Assembly: GCA_022985045.1 (NCBI GenBank)
Contig: CM040968.1
Location: 20,959,461 to 21,023,460 of the forward strand
Direction: 5' to 3'
Source of the DNA: Macadamia tetraphylla
Lineage: Eukaryota > Streptophyta > Magnoliopsida > Proteales > Proteaceae
Length of the DNA stretch: 64,000 nt
The notes beneath the pieces were generated by a model, which did not search any database, was not told the origin of the DNA, and saw only the letters and a list, made by a program, of their open reading frames with translations. Numbering within the stretch: the stretch's first letter is position 1; the number at the start of each line of letters is the position of its first letter. Made by a program: the position numbers and the translations under genes. Below are positions 35,781-48,735 of this stretch, in pieces.

Positions 35781-36930
35781 AGACTCAAATCTCGGTTTAG
35801 AGGAGGGGTTGCCTATATGATTAGCGGTTAAAGGCGGCAAACGAGTCCGGATTAGCTTCTTGTACGAGGAGCAAGACCACTCTCTTTTGTATGTTACTCA
35901 CCCGACATGTGGAAGAGAAAAGCTTCTCCATCCTCCTTCTATTGCCTGCTTCTGCCCATAAAGAAAGTCCTGAATGTTGACCTCCAAAGGTCAAAGCTTG
36001 TCCTGTTATCATATAATTGGCATGTAATGAGTCACATTTACCTTTCCTTATAATTATAGGGTTGCTTCCCAATTTTTATTTTGAGATATTAATGGTTCTT
36101 GTGGGCCTAGAGCTAACCCATAGTCATGGTAATTAAATTTGGATGCCATATATTTATTTGGAAATTGGAATAAAGGGAGAACGGACATAAGTATCTTAAG
36201 ACAGCAAGGGCTCTTTTGGGAAATCAATACAAATTTGACATCATCTGTTAGTAAGAAGCTATGTCTTCTTCAACCCATGACAAAACAACAGACCTCACCC
36301 AAGCTTAAATTCATTCATGGACAAGTGTTAAGGTTGCAACTCCCAACTCTCTTGAACACAACAAATAATAGATCCAAAAAGTGTGAAAATTCTCTGAAGT
36401 CAGGGTGGGTGATAGTTGCAGGGCCAGACTTGATCTTAGGAGATTTCTCATAGATTTGGGATTATGAGCTGAGGCATTAGAATTAGAGTCGTTTAATGTA
36501 GAGTGGGTTTGTTCTTGGTCCCTATGTGGTATAGGGGTCTATTATGTAAATGGCCAATAGGCTCTTGAACCAAAAAAATAAAATAAAATTTAGAGAGGTT
36601 CACACCCAAAATCCTGGGATGAAAGATAGGAGAGAAGGGAAGAATTTGTAGACTGCTGGTACTGGTAAAATAGGGAAAAAGAGAGGAGAAAAAAAGAGAA
36701 AAGATAAGCAAGTAGGGAAGGTAGGACTTACTGGGGTGGGTGGGTGTCTCCTTCCCTCTTCTTTCTTTCATTCTCCCTAGCTCAAACCAGATGTTGAGAA
36801 AAACATATACCTTTCAGTTTTGTGGAACTGAAGGATTTTCAATGCACATTAAACAACCATTCTCCTTGACCTTAAGAAACCAACAATTGGACCACGATTC
36901 AATGGTACAAAATCACTGATAATGTGTCTG
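35284..36930. other. No assignable gene; CT microsatellite and 22-bp duplication
   Basis: GTTGCAGTCCAACTCCGAG occurs twice in tandem at about 35,472-35,512. A (CT)n run occupies 35742-35778. Overlapping minus-strand frames at 35,295-35,788 lack any recognisable motif. 36,139-36,453 (+) is open for 104 codons with no similarity I recognise. Confidence 0.4.
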
Positions 36931-38355
36931 TTGTTGAAGTTGCAATGTGAAGGCCCAAATTCGATTGGTTTGATCAAAAGATCGACCAATTCATGCTCCT
37001 CCAGAGGTGGCTCTTCAATGATTATTAGAGTCACTTCGTCTTCATCGTTGGTGCACGCTTTCTTGTTTTTCCCCCCATTGTTCAACAATTGAGATCAGCT
37101 TCTTGTTGAAGAATGCATCTGGTCTTAGAGCGAGGGCAGTGACATCTGACTTTGTAGTTGCTCAAATCCCTGACACTCGTCAACATGCTGAGAAACAATG
37201 GTCAATGAACACCAGTGACTAATAGAATCGATCAATTATCTAAACACCAGTGGTTCTCGATGAACACATATAACAGAAAATCCGATTAGGGCTTGATGCT
37301 TACCTTGAACACGCAATGGTCGTGTTTCACCATAGGAATGCATAATGAGCAATTGATCTCTATCAAAAGCTCCATTTCCAATGGCCAAACTCCCAATTCT
37401 TGAGGAAGAAGACGGCTCTTTTCTTTCTTAAAATTTTAATCTAAACTATGTAGTGCCTGTAGGGTTTTTGGCCTAAGGCTTCTCTTTTATAGAAAAACAT
37501 AATTTGAGAATTCCAAATAGATGAGAAAGGTCGAACCAAGTGGTTTTATTCTAAAAGGTAGCCTTTAAGTTGCCTTTAATCGGATAAAAGGATGACTCTG
37601 ACAAGGGTGTAACCTGAAAACTCTTAGTGGTGGAAAGTTTCATCACACTTTACCCCTACATTGTTAACACTCACAATGGCCCTTACAAGCATGGAATAAA
37701 AACACCACCATAAACCCTAGTCCATTATGTATTAAACTGGAAATGCCTAGACCAATGATTGGGCTAAAATATTTGAAACACCTGTTCAATATAATATTAT
37801 CGAGCTTAGGATTTTGACCAATCATAGTCCAGCAATTCCTCACTTGGATGTTCACCCTTAATGGGGTGCAGAAACCTTACTGAGTGTCACCCCTATTCAC
37901 GTTTGTATCCTACAAGTTGAGTGTTTGGTACATAGTCATTCTTGTAGGTAGACATCAACCATGGGAGCATTGCAAATGCATAAAATTTAGATGCAACAGT
38001 AAGTTCCTTCCAAGTACGGGAAATGTAGCTACCAAAAACCATTGCAAAATATAAATGGTGGTGAACAATTTGGGAATTTCTATGATCTATGTTTAACAAT
38101 GGATCTATGTTTAACACATTAAAGTGCCTGTATTTATATTTTTGTACTCATCCATATTGAGGAAGTATATACAATGCATCAATTATAGAACAACATGCCC
38201 AACTTTGTTCACAGTTTGAGAATGAATAATGGTAAGAGTGAACAATTGCACATAAATGGAATAATTATACTTAAAATATAATAAAATTATAGTAGTTAAT
38301 TTAATCACATTAAGTTGGGTTTAATGGACACACCAAATGTTAATAAATTCAACAA
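36931..38355 (-). mobile_element. Probable 3' LTR of the copia element at 38,380-41,500
   Basis: On the minus strand, a PPT-like CACAAGTGGAGAATTG is followed at once by TGTTGAATTTATTAAC (plus-strand end ...TTCAACA at about 38,355), the classic copia 3' junction just after RNase H. A TATA-like CTATAAAAGAG (minus, about 37,480-37,490) lies inside. The far end is uncertain: TGTTGAAG at 36,931 or at 37,103 would each give matching inverted ends. A 72-bp ATG-started stretch (37304-37375, minus) ending in a good splice donor lies inside and probably belongs to the LTR. Confidence 0.5.
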
Positions 38356-38379
38356 TTCTCCACTTGTGCATCAAAGTCA

Positions 38380-41300
38380 ATGTCTGACCGACAACTCTAA
38401 CAACACAACTGCTGTAAGTCCCTTTGTCATAGGGTTAGGGCAAATTGTTTATAGAATCAACCTTCGCGAGAAAGATATCGCCCCAATGTATGGTCTCCCG
38501 AATGAGATGATAATTGTGCTCCACGTGCTTGTTCTTCTGATGAGCTCTAGGTTCCTTGGCTTGAGTCATAGTTTCTCTATTATTACATACAAGGACATAG
38601 GATGTCTAACAAGATCAAGTATAAACTAAAGGTTTGTTAAGAATATTCTCAGGCACGCCTTCCTTGGCTACTTCAAGAGTTGCTAAATGCTCAACATCAG
38701 TTATGGAATTTGTTGTTGATTCTACTTAACACTTCCCCATATGACTACCCCTCCTCCTAACATGAATAACATACAAAAAAGTGGACTTCTTATCATCTTT
38801 ATCAAACTGGAAGTCCAAGTCAGTGTACCATATTACTGACAAGTTATCTGGATATGTAAGGGAATGATCTTTTGTTTTGCTCAAGTACTTCATGATGCAC
38901 TTGACAACAGTCTAGTGTTCCTACTTGGGATTAGTTTGATATCTACTAACTGTGCCCATTCTATGATACATATTTGGTCTGTTGTAAAGTATTGCATACA
39001 TGAGGCTTCCTACTACCAAAGCATTGCGAACCCCTTTCATAGTCTTAGTGTTCTCAAGTGTCTGGGGATACTGTGACCTAGAAAGTGTAATGCCATAGTT
39101 GAAATTAACATTTTATTTATTAGAATCATGCATTCTAAAATCTCTCCAAAACCTTGTCAATGCAACTGGCTAGTGATAGTCCAATACACCTGAGCTTTCG
39201 CTCTCTTACAACTTTGATGCCTAGTATATATGTAACTAGCATCTCCTAGGTCATTTTTTAAGAACTTTGAGGATAGTCATTTCCTTATAGAAGTGAGCAA
39301 GTCACATGATTCTCAATGAAAAGTATGTCATCTACATACAAGACATGAAAAATATCGTGCTACCATTATTTTTTTTGTAGACACAAAGTTCATCAATGTT
39401 TTGATCAAAACCAAACTTTGATTGTTTTATCAAACTTGATGTTTCAACTTCTAGAGGTTTGTTTCAGTCCATAAATGGACTTCAACAACTTGCACACTTT
39501 GTTCTTCTCTCAGATAAGCAAACCCTTCTGGCTAGGACATGTAAATGACCTCATTTAGATGTCTATTAAAAAAAGTTGTATGGATATCCATCTCCAGATT
39601 TCATAGTTGAAATGTGCCACTATGGATGATAAAATATTAATAGGTTTTAATAGCACAACTGGTGAAAAGGTTCATCATAATTCACACCTTTACACTGTGT
39701 GTAAACTTTTGCTACCAGCCTAGCCTTGAAATGTTCCATGTTACCATTGACACATTTCTTCCTCTTATAGATCCATTTGTAACCAATAGGTCTGATGCCT
39801 TCTAATGGATCCACAAGAGTCTAGGCATCATTAGTGTACATGGAGTTTATCTCAGTTTTTATAGCACCATGTTTTTTATAATTGTCTACGTCCTCCATCG
39901 ATTCTTTATAAGGGTTGGGCTCTAAATCCCAAAACTCAATGACCATGTAGAAAGCTTATACTTTTTTTTATTCTTCATTAAAAAGTGTCAAACGGGTTAG
40001 GAGGTCTACCCGTCTTCCTACTGCATCGAGGCTCTACAGGGCTTTCCATCGGTGGTGAAGGGTCAATGGTTGGTGCAACTGTTTTAAGTGCCTTGGTTAT
40101 CTAACTCTTGTATGACCATTGAGTCAGATCTAGGAATAATATGATCATCCTCATGGAACATAGCGTTTTTACTAAACACATTCTATTTCACAGGATTATA
40201 AAAATATTATCCTATGGTACATTTGGGATATCCTAAGAAATGACCTTTGTCAGTCCTGGATTCTAGTTTAGCTGTCAACTACCATTTCTCATGCACAATG
40301 CAACCCATACCTTTAAATGTTGTATAATAGGCAATCACCCATTCCACAATTCATAAGGTGTCTTAACCATAGACTTACATGGAACCCTATTTAGAATATA
40401 AATTGCCTTTTCTAAGAGATAACCCCAAAAGGATAAGGGTTGATGAGAGTATGAGGGCATGAACCAAACCATGTTTTCTTTCTCTATTAGATACCATTTT
40501 GTTGTGGCATTCTAAGATGCCTCCAACACATAAATGGTCCTCGGAACTTGTCAGGTAAGTACTCACCACGTCAATAATCTGAGGCACTTGCATTTATCCA
40601 ATTGATTCTCAACCTCAAATTGAAATTCTTTAAACTTTTCAAAAGTTTTTTTTTTATTCCGCATCAAATAAATGCATCCATAACTTCTTAGTAAAAGTTA
40701 TAAAATATTGATATCCATATCTACAATGAATATTCAAAGGTCCACAAAAAATCTAAGTGGATGAGATCCAATGTACAATTAGCTCTACCTCCCTTTATAG
40801 GGAAGGGCTTCGTGGCCATTATTCCATATAAGCAAAATTCACAAGTCAGCTATGGTTGAACTTCAAGACTGTCAAGATGACCATTCTTTACTAATATGCC
40901 AATCATCAATGTGGCCAGACCTAAGTTGCCTGAGACAGATTTAGTTTGTGGGAGAATGCTTTCATTTCATTTCACTAACAATCATATTGGAATTTACTAG
41001 ATTCATTCAAAACTGATTTGTGACAATATAAATAAGCCATTCATTTTATAAGCGGAAGCAACAAATTTTCCATGATAACTAATGATCAAAGCATTATTAA
41101 ATGAAATACTTCATCTATCATAAGTCTTGAAACTGAAATTAAATTTTTACTGAATCCAAGTACATAATAACAATTATTAAGCTTTAAAGTTTCATTATCA
41201 CTATAACGATTGAAATATGTACCGACTACTACTACGTCATCCTCATCTCCTGTTCCCACTAAGAGGGTGATCTTACTCTTTCGTATTAGGTTGAAATCCC

Positions 41301-41500
41301 TGAAACATATGCAAATGTGCGTAGTAGACCTAGAGTCTAAACAATTGAATAATACAATAAGTATCATGCGTAATAAATTCAATGGTCCTACACATCTCCG
41401 ACATCCATTCAATCATAAATATATATCGGAGTCTACTAAGCCTTTGATGTGTACAGCGTAGCCTATCGGAGTTCATTTGATACCTTAGCTGCTGTCAAAT
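38380..41500 (-). pseudogene. Ty1/copia pol remnant, heavily decayed
   Basis: Read right to left on the minus strand with many stops, the order is as follows. Gag-pol junction/protease region at 41,100-41,450 (VGTGDEDDVVVVGTYF, NNCYYVLGFSKNLISVSRL). Integrase at 40,900-40,250, ending KGHFLGYP. Reverse transcriptase at 39,950-39,250, including MDIHTTF for the usual MDVKTAF, PEGFA, and an intact YVDD box in VLYVDDILFIEN (about 39,325-39,350). RNase H at 39,100-38,380 (SLMYAILYNRPN, AKEPRAHQKNKHVEHNYHLIR split by stops). The domain order PR-IN-RT-RH defines Ty1/copia. The PPT and an LTR-like end follow at 38,356. The 5' LTR and intact gag were not found. It is an old, inactive copy. Confidence 0.8.
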
Positions 41501-42662
41501 TTCCGATAGAGAAATGACCTATGATATACTCTGGCTACCGAATTGTTAGCTTAGATTGTCGGAGTTCACTGAATACTCAAGTCAAGTACTTACCTATCTC
41601 CTAGAAGTAGATCATACCCTAGGGTTAGCCCGTGGGAGTTCTCCTAGAACCTTCACAGTAGTTCCCACACCCACCTTGATAGGAGGCAAGATCTCTTACA
41701 GTTAAAGGCTTTTGTTATATATTTGTAATTTTCAAGTAATGAGGGTATTTAACATATAAACACATCATATGTGTTACTCCTAACATTCATACATCTCATA
41801 TATCATATATCAAGAAACACAAAAAATATGAACAACCACTTTTGACTGTGCATAGGCATGTTAACAATTGTATATGATATCAATTAAATATATGATGCAT
41901 CTATACATCATATGCATTCAATCCCATGACTAGCCCATGCTGCTATACAAAGGTTAAGTAGGAAATTGCATTGCATAATAATTAACTATTAATTTAATTT
42001 TAAAAATAGGAATTACAACACTTGGATATACCAAAATTAGGGTTTCAGGGACATCATCATTATAACAACTTGTAATCATATGCAATTAAACACTTAATTC
42101 ATTGTTCAAAAGAGTCAAGAATCTAAAATTAGGGTTTGAAGGTATTGTCATTATAACAATTTGTTATCTTACTTATGATTAAACAATTTAATCATTACCA
42201 TTAGAGATGTCCATTTGAATCCCTATAGTTACTAAGGGCATTTTTATTATTTAGGTCCCAAGTCATAGGAAGACCGATAACATCATTTCAACACCATTGA
42301 ACAGTTATTTAATTCTAATAATAAAATTTGAAAGTTTTAATTTGATAAAATGACATAAAATTGTATATTAACTGCTTGGTCAAATTATGGGTTCAATCAG
42401 TTTACGAGCGGTTTGATCCCTTATAGGATCTAAGATCCATATCCAAGCCCACATGCCGAAGCCCATCCCCAATAAAGGATTTGGGGCATTACCAAAATCA
42501 ATTTGGGTTAGACCAAATCTAAAACTAACCTGAAATCGATTAGGATTTTGGTCCAACCCGAAGAAAAAAAATTAACAACTAATTTTATTTCTTGAACTAA
42601 CTCATACAAGATTTTGTCAACAAGGAGAGACCTTATCTTCTCCAAACTTGACATGGCTAACA
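41501..42662 (-). mobile_element. Non-coding interval ending at a copia LTR boundary
   Basis: The right end of this interval is the LTR side of the next copia element. On the minus strand TTTGAGGGGGAA (PPT) is followed by TGTTAGCCATGTCAAG, so the plus strand shows CTAACA ending at 42662. The left LTR end could not be fixed. 41,480-41,700 contains CGGAGTTC words but no coding signal. Confidence 0.5.
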
Positions 42663-44489
42663 TTCCCCCTCAAACTAATGGGACATTCTATCACAGTTTG
42701 TCTTGCAATTTTTTTAATCTTGGGGTTGTCAATCCCTTGGTGAAATTTGATCTTGGGTAGAGATATATTGAACCTTCATATCCCTTCTTGTGACTCTCGG
42801 ATGAAATAGTAATCAACCTCAATGTGTTTCGTTCTTGCTTGAAACACAGGATTGACTGCAAGGCTTGTTGCACCAATATTGTCACACCAAAGTGTTGGAA
42901 CATCTGGAATGAAGATGTGAAGATCTTTAAGTAAATTGGGGACCCAAGATAATTCAACAATGGTCACAGCAAAGTGCATAATATTCAGTGTTGGATCTCG
43001 ATACATCTGGTTGCTTTTTGGTAGCCCATGAAATTAATTTTTGGCCCAAGTAGATACAAAAACCTGTAATTGACTGATGGTCATCAACATCACTAGCCCA
43101 ATCAATATCAGAGTATGTTGCAATGGGGGTTAGTGGTCCTTTGACAATATATAACCCATGATTTATGGTACCCTTCAAATAACGTAATATCCTATAGATG
43201 GCAAACCAGTGTGAAGTGCTTGGAGAATGCATGTGCTGGCGCACTTGATTCATCGAGTAGTGATGTCAGGTCTTGTGAGTGCAAGGTATTATAGTACTCC
43301 AACAGTACTCTAGTAAATGTTGCATCTTCAAAAGAATCACCATCATTAGCAGATAACTTGGATCCATAGGATACAAGAGAGGATGATGGATTTGCACGAT
43401 CCATATTAGTCTTTTGAAGGAGATCGAAGATGTACTTAATTTGTGAGAGATGTAACCCATTGGAATTGCGTGAAGCATGAATCCCAAGAAAGTAGTGCAG
43501 ATCCCCAAGATCTTTCATTGCAAATTTACCTCCTAAGCTTTGAATCAAAGTTTGAAGGGTGGTAACTAACTTTCTTGTGAGGCTGATTTCATCTACATAA
43601 ATTAGTAGATAAATTAAAATACTTTTGTGACCATAGATTAAAGGACATGAGTCAGTTGATGATCCACAAAAGCCTAGTTCCAATAGAAAATTAGTGAATC
43701 TTTGAAACCATGCTCGAGGGGCTTATTTGAGGCCATAGATGGCTTTATGTAACCGATATACTTGACTAGGATGTTGGGGATCCACAAAGCCTGTAGGGTG
43801 AGTCATGTAAACCTCCTCTTCTAGTATACCATATAAAAAAACCATTCTAAACATTGAGTTGCCGGATTGGCCAGTCTCGACTGATTGCTATTATCAAGAT
43901 GATGCGTACAGTTATAGGTTTTATAACTAAGCTGAATGTATCCTCATAATCTAGGCCTGTTTTTTGATGAAATCCATTTGTGACTAAACATGCTTTAAAC
44001 CAACCAATGGAGCCGTCTAGTTTTTGTTCACTCGGTAAACCCATTTACATCCAACATTGTGGTAATGAGGCTTTAGTTGAACTAGAGACCATATACCATT
44101 GCATTGAAGTACATCGAACTCATGGGACATTGCTAGGCGCCAATCCCGTGATTTATTTACCTCTATAAAACATGTGGATTCAGTAAGAATGGTGGTATGA
44201 AATGCAATTATTGGTGGATATCCGATGGCACAAAGAACACGTGCTTTGCGAATCCCATCTTTTGTTCTCGTGACCATGGGATGAGTATTTGAGGTAATAG
44301 ATGAGGGATGACTCGCATCAGGTTCACATATAGGAAAAATGGTGGTGATGGGTTGTGAATTGATTTGAGGCAATGATGGGTTTACTGGAGTGATAATAAT
44401 GGGCTGGATTTGAGGGATTATGGGACTTAGTAACAAATATTAGAATCATCTGGTCTACTTAGTGAAGCCCAAGAGGATGTAGGAATATT
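42663..44489 (-). pseudogene. Ty1/copia pol remnant with altered RT active site
   Basis: Minus-strand fragments in several frames give, in order: a linker (NIPTSSWASLSRPDD and MVTRTKDGI), the RT start (WRLAMSHEFDVLQCNGIW, CKWVYRVN), ACLVTNGFHQKTGLDY, the palm motif IYVDEISL where copia has YVDD, KDLGDLHYFLGIHA, and RNase H (YSDIDWASDVDDHQSITG, ISWATKKQ, HIEVDYYFIRE). The YVDD to YVDE change hits a catalytic aspartate. A PPT and LTR start follow at 42,662-42,674. The upstream half (gag, protease, integrase) is missing because an LTR element interrupts the linker at 44,489/44,490. Confidence 0.85.
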
Positions 44490-45501
44490 TGTAACGCCTC
44501 CAAATTAAGGTGAGATATGGATGTAGGCCCTTATAGGCCACCGTTAAATAACGGTATAAAAATGAGCGATCAACTTAAAATCCTCAAAACTTTCATCAAT
44601 CAATCATGTGCCCACCTCTACTATTCACCTTATTATTCATAGGACCCATCGCGCTCCCTATACGCACTCTGATCGATTTCATCAAATATACATATTGACC
44701 CGTTATATCATTTGTACAATATGCTATATATCCAAATCTACCAAAACCTCAATAATACATATCATGTAGCCTATTTACAAATTACAACAAAATACAATTA
44801 ATTTTCTAAAAATATATTTCCTCAATTCTCCTCAATTGTTTCTCTGTGCTAAGCCACACCTGATCTGTGAGACATAAAACTGTAGTGGGGTGAGCGAAAA
44901 GGAATTAGCTTAGTAAGATGGAATATGTCATAATCATACTTAGTACAATAATACATTGTTTATACTATCTTATTTTTCTTACATGTGCATAAAATCATCT
45001 TTCATAACATATTAAAATCTCTTATTCATATCACCTCACCGGGTAGTTTATTGACTTGTCTCAACTCCTCTCCCTTATCTTGCTCTTAAGCTCAAAGGAT
45101 CTGAGTAGTATCTTGACCTAGGATCTCACCTCCATATTTCTTGACGGACATGAAACTATGCTTAAAATCTTTTTTATGAACTGTGCTTTAAAAGTACTTT
45201 TCATATATGAAAATACATACATACATACTATAGAGAATCTCATGCATATCAGGTGAATCATGGCATAGTCCACTTACACTGGTACAACAACGTGTATACA
45301 AACCTTCCCTAACCATTGCTTCCTCATCTTACTTCTTGGCTCTTGGTCTTTCTTCCATCTCCTTCTCATAGCTCCCTCTAACTTTTGTTTTTCTTTTCCT
45401 TTTGTTCCTTCTTTTCTTTCATTTCTTTCTTTCCCTTATTTCTTATAAATCTTTCCTTTTCTCCGTTTGCATTTCAATTAATGTATAACTAGTGGGTTAA
45501 T

Positions 45502-45542
<41 letters not shown>

Positions 45543-46008
45543 TTTTTTTTTTGTTATTGTTGTTGTTGTTGTTATTATTATTATTATTAGTAATAGTTGT
45601 ATTTATTTTTTTTAAAACGTAGAGGGTCCTCCTTTTACTCAACCCTCTCTCTCATACACACACATATACATAATTTCACTCCCTTCATTTATTTTATTTT
45701 TAAAATCCAACGTTAATTTGAAGAGGAGTTGCATATGCACACTTCCTCTGTCCCTTGTCTTTACCTCTATCACACTTGCACACACATCACTCTCATCTCT
45801 CGTTACTTTATTTTATTTTCTTTTGTTTGTTTATCAAAAATGAGGGAGGTGAGGGAACAGGTGGGTTCCACCTCACTTTCCTCCCTCTCTATTTTAATTT
45901 CAAAATCAATGTGAAGAATCCTCTCTTATTTCCATTTTTTTTCTTCCTTCCTCATTTTTTCTCTTTACCTTATGGAGTAATTATATGGGATAATTTTGGG
46001 ATGTTACA
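44490..46008 (-). mobile_element. Short-interior LTR element: 3' LTR (1,519 bp)
   Basis: The plus strand begins TGTAACGCCTCC and ends GGGATGTTACA; on the minus strand it starts TGTAACATCCC. The sequence is repeated at 46,181-47,291 and 58,590-58,870. It contains ATT and GTT microsatellites (45,502-45,595) and CT-rich tracts. It sits in the copia linker frame, so it inserted into that element. The orientation follows from the PBS on the other side of the short interior. Confidence 0.8.
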
Positions 46009-46180
46009 TGCTTCTCTCCTTCAATAAATTTCTTTCTTGAAATTTATAATTATCATCAACCTTAAAATGATCATTTATCATCAACAAACTAACTGGCCCA
46101 CTAGTTAGGATCTTTCCCCTAATCGATGTTGGACTAAAAATGATGCCCACATGATATCAAGTTTTGCTTTGATACCATCT
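46009..46180 (-). mobile_element. 172-bp interior of the short-interior LTR element (PBS and PPT only)
   Basis: Read on the minus strand it starts with TGGTATCAAAGC (46166-46177), a one-mismatch initiator-Met PBS three bases from the LTR. It ends with the purine tract GAAGGAGAGAAG beside the next LTR's TGTAACATCCC. Between them is AT-rich, non-coding DNA. The element therefore keeps only the cis signals for reverse transcription and must have used proteins supplied in trans. Confidence 0.8.
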
Positions 46181-47291
46181 TGTAAAACCCCCAAATCTGG
46201 GTGAGATATGGATGCAGGCTATCGCAGACAATCAATCATAGATCCACCTCTACTATAGATTGATTGCCTTTACTATTTACCTTATATAAAATAATGATAT
46301 AAAAATGAGCGATCAACTTAAAATCCTTAAAACATTAGTCAATCAATCATAGATCTACCTTTACTATTTACCTTATTATTCATGGGACTCGTACACACTC
46401 TGATCGATTTCATCAAATATATATATTGACCAGTTTATCATTTGTACAACATGCTACATATCCAAATCTACCAAAACCTCAATGTTACATATCATGTAGC
46501 CTATTCACAAATTACAATAAAATACAGTTAATTCTCCAAAAATACATTTTCTTACTTCTCCTCAATTGACCTTTCCTCTGTACCAAGCCACACCTTATCT
46601 GTGAAACATGAAACTGTAGTGCGGTGAGCTAAAGGGAATTAACTCAGTAAGATGGAATATGGCATAATCACACTTAGTGCAATAATACATTATTTAAACT
46701 ATCTTGTTTTTCATACACATGCATAAAAACATCTTTCATAACATGTCAAAATCTCTTATTCATATCACCTCACCGAGTAGTTTACTGATCTGCCTCAATT
46801 CCTCTCCTATATCTTGTTCTTAAACTTAAAGGATCTGGGTATTATCTTAACCTAGGGTCTTACCTCCACATTTCTTGGCAGACATGAAACTATGCTTAAA
46901 AACTCTTTCATAAACTGTGCTTTAAAAGTACTTTTCATATATGAAAATGCCTACATACAAACTATAGAGAATCTCATGCATATTAGGTGAATCATGACAT
47001 AGTCCACTTACATTGGGTACAACTACATGTATACAAATCTTCCCTAACCATTGCTTCCTCATCCCATTTCATGGCTCTTGGTCTCTCTTCCATCTCCTTC
47101 TCATAGTTCCGTCTAACTTTTGTTTTTCTTTTCATTTTGTTCCTTCTTTTCTTTCACTTCTTTCTTTCCCTTCATTCTCATAGATCTTTCTTTTTCTCCG
47201 TTTGTATTTCAATTAATGCATTACTACTGTTATTATTATTATTATTATTATTACTAGTAATAGTAATATTTAATTTTTCTAAAACGTAGAG
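46181..47291 (-). mobile_element. Short-interior LTR element: 5' LTR, first part
   Basis: Begins TGTAAAACCCCCAAATCTGG, parallel to the start of the copy at 44,490. It matches that copy through GATATAAAAATGAGCGATC, the YCTCACCGAGTAGTTTA region and the ATT microsatellite (47,225-47,260), up to AAAACGTAGAG. A solo LTR interrupts it here, and the rest resumes at 58,590. Confidence 0.85.
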
Positions 47292-48319
47292 TGTCACACC
47301 CCACTTCCAGGAGACCCAACTAACCGTATAGGATTACTAGTGGTGTGAGTAACACGCTTACTCGTCTTATGAACCTACTAGGATCTTTGATAGTAGTACC
47401 TTAACGATTCATAATCTCACAACACAAACCAACCAATAACAGCGAAATCAAAATATAATAGCGAGATTATAAATATAATGGGGAACTTCTAGTGATAACG
47501 TAAATATTCATGACCAAGTTATTCTGTTACAATTATCCAAGACTTATAAATATAAATTCCAAAGTATATCATTCACAGTTTTATACCAAACTAGTCAAAA
47601 GTATGCCACTCATCTCAAGGTACCGCATAAGCACAAACATCATAGACACAATCCTGGTTATGCTCCCCTACTTCTGGCATCCACCAGTCACTCACTCTGT
47701 ACTCATGTCCGGAGGAAAGAGAGTCACAAGCCATAGGTACGATCGTACCTACATCATAATCTAAAAGGGGTATATATGTGGGGTGAGCTTTCCAACTCGC
47801 TCAGTGAGGGGTGAGGTTCCTGCAGATCCAACCAAAGGCAATCGTATAAATAATTCATGGTGCATGATTACAGAAATTAAACACATAGTCCATGATGCTC
47901 GTGATGCAATTCATTTATTTTACTATCCACCTAATAATACAACTAAGTATGGTAAATGCTACCAGGCACATTAGGCTGTATCCCTGGTCTCGAAACAGCC
48001 ATCGACTACGTAGTGATACAAACCCTAGCTGTGAATAGGAGCCTGCCAGTCCTAGTATGCATCCATCGGTCACCCAGTAAACCCTTGATAATCTCCTCCT
48101 GGCAATCATGGCACCGGTATGTCCATGGGTCACGCTAGACAAGTTTTTACCTCAAAAAATAATCACATCGTACCACGGGTGTGGCATTCTGGGAAGGTTC
48201 ATCAAACATACCACCATTGGGTTATCCAACACCTTACCCTTGTTGGCAAGGGGAGGTAGCATGGAGAATGTCACCTAACCATAATATCCTACATGCCTTC
48301 ATAATGATACAATTAGTAT

Positions 48320-48735
48320 GGACCACGTGATACCAGTATGTCTATCAGCCACTAAGTGGGTCCATCTCCAAGTATAGTTCCAGGGTACACGATACCGGGA
48401 GCACATCAGCTATAAGGTATAACCCAAGACTATATACCTATCTAGTATGTAAAGCAGTCGAGTATAGACTATGCAACACTGGTATCCCCATCGGCCACGA
48501 AGCGTATCCATTTTCAAATGCAGTCTCGTAGTACACGATACCAGTAATACATCGGCCACAAAGTGTAATCCGTGACTACAACTAACTCTAATGCACATAA
48601 TCAATGTATGAATGTGACAAACATACAGTAATCATGGTATCAGTACCACCTTAGACATACCAAATTCTGTCTCATGCATACAACAATCACACGGTGATCA
48701 TGGTACCGGTACCACGTCGGCCACACAGGATCCCA
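48320..48735. repeat. Degenerate repeats with GATACC and CGGCCAC words
   Basis: Words such as GATACCAGTA, GGTATCCCCATCGGCCACGA, ATCGGCCACAAAGTGTAATC and GGTACCGGTACCACGTCGG recur at irregular spacing (roughly 55-165 bp) within the solo LTR. Probably old internal duplications in the U5/R part. Confidence 0.5.

Noticed and set aside
35295..35788. Three overlapping minus-strand open frames
   Set aside because: Mutually overlapping, begin in a CT microsatellite (Arg-Glu repeats), and show no recognisable motif.
36849..37375. Possible small minus-strand gene: 24-codon first exon with a good donor at 37,303 and a 79-codon downstream frame
   Set aside because: Joined frames hit stops with every acceptor I tried, and the region lies inside a probable copia LTR just after its TATA-like site.
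48320..48735. Repeat cluster considered as a CRISPR-like array
   Set aside because: Repeats are degenerate and irregularly spaced within a plant LTR; no cas genes, and the genome is eukaryotic.
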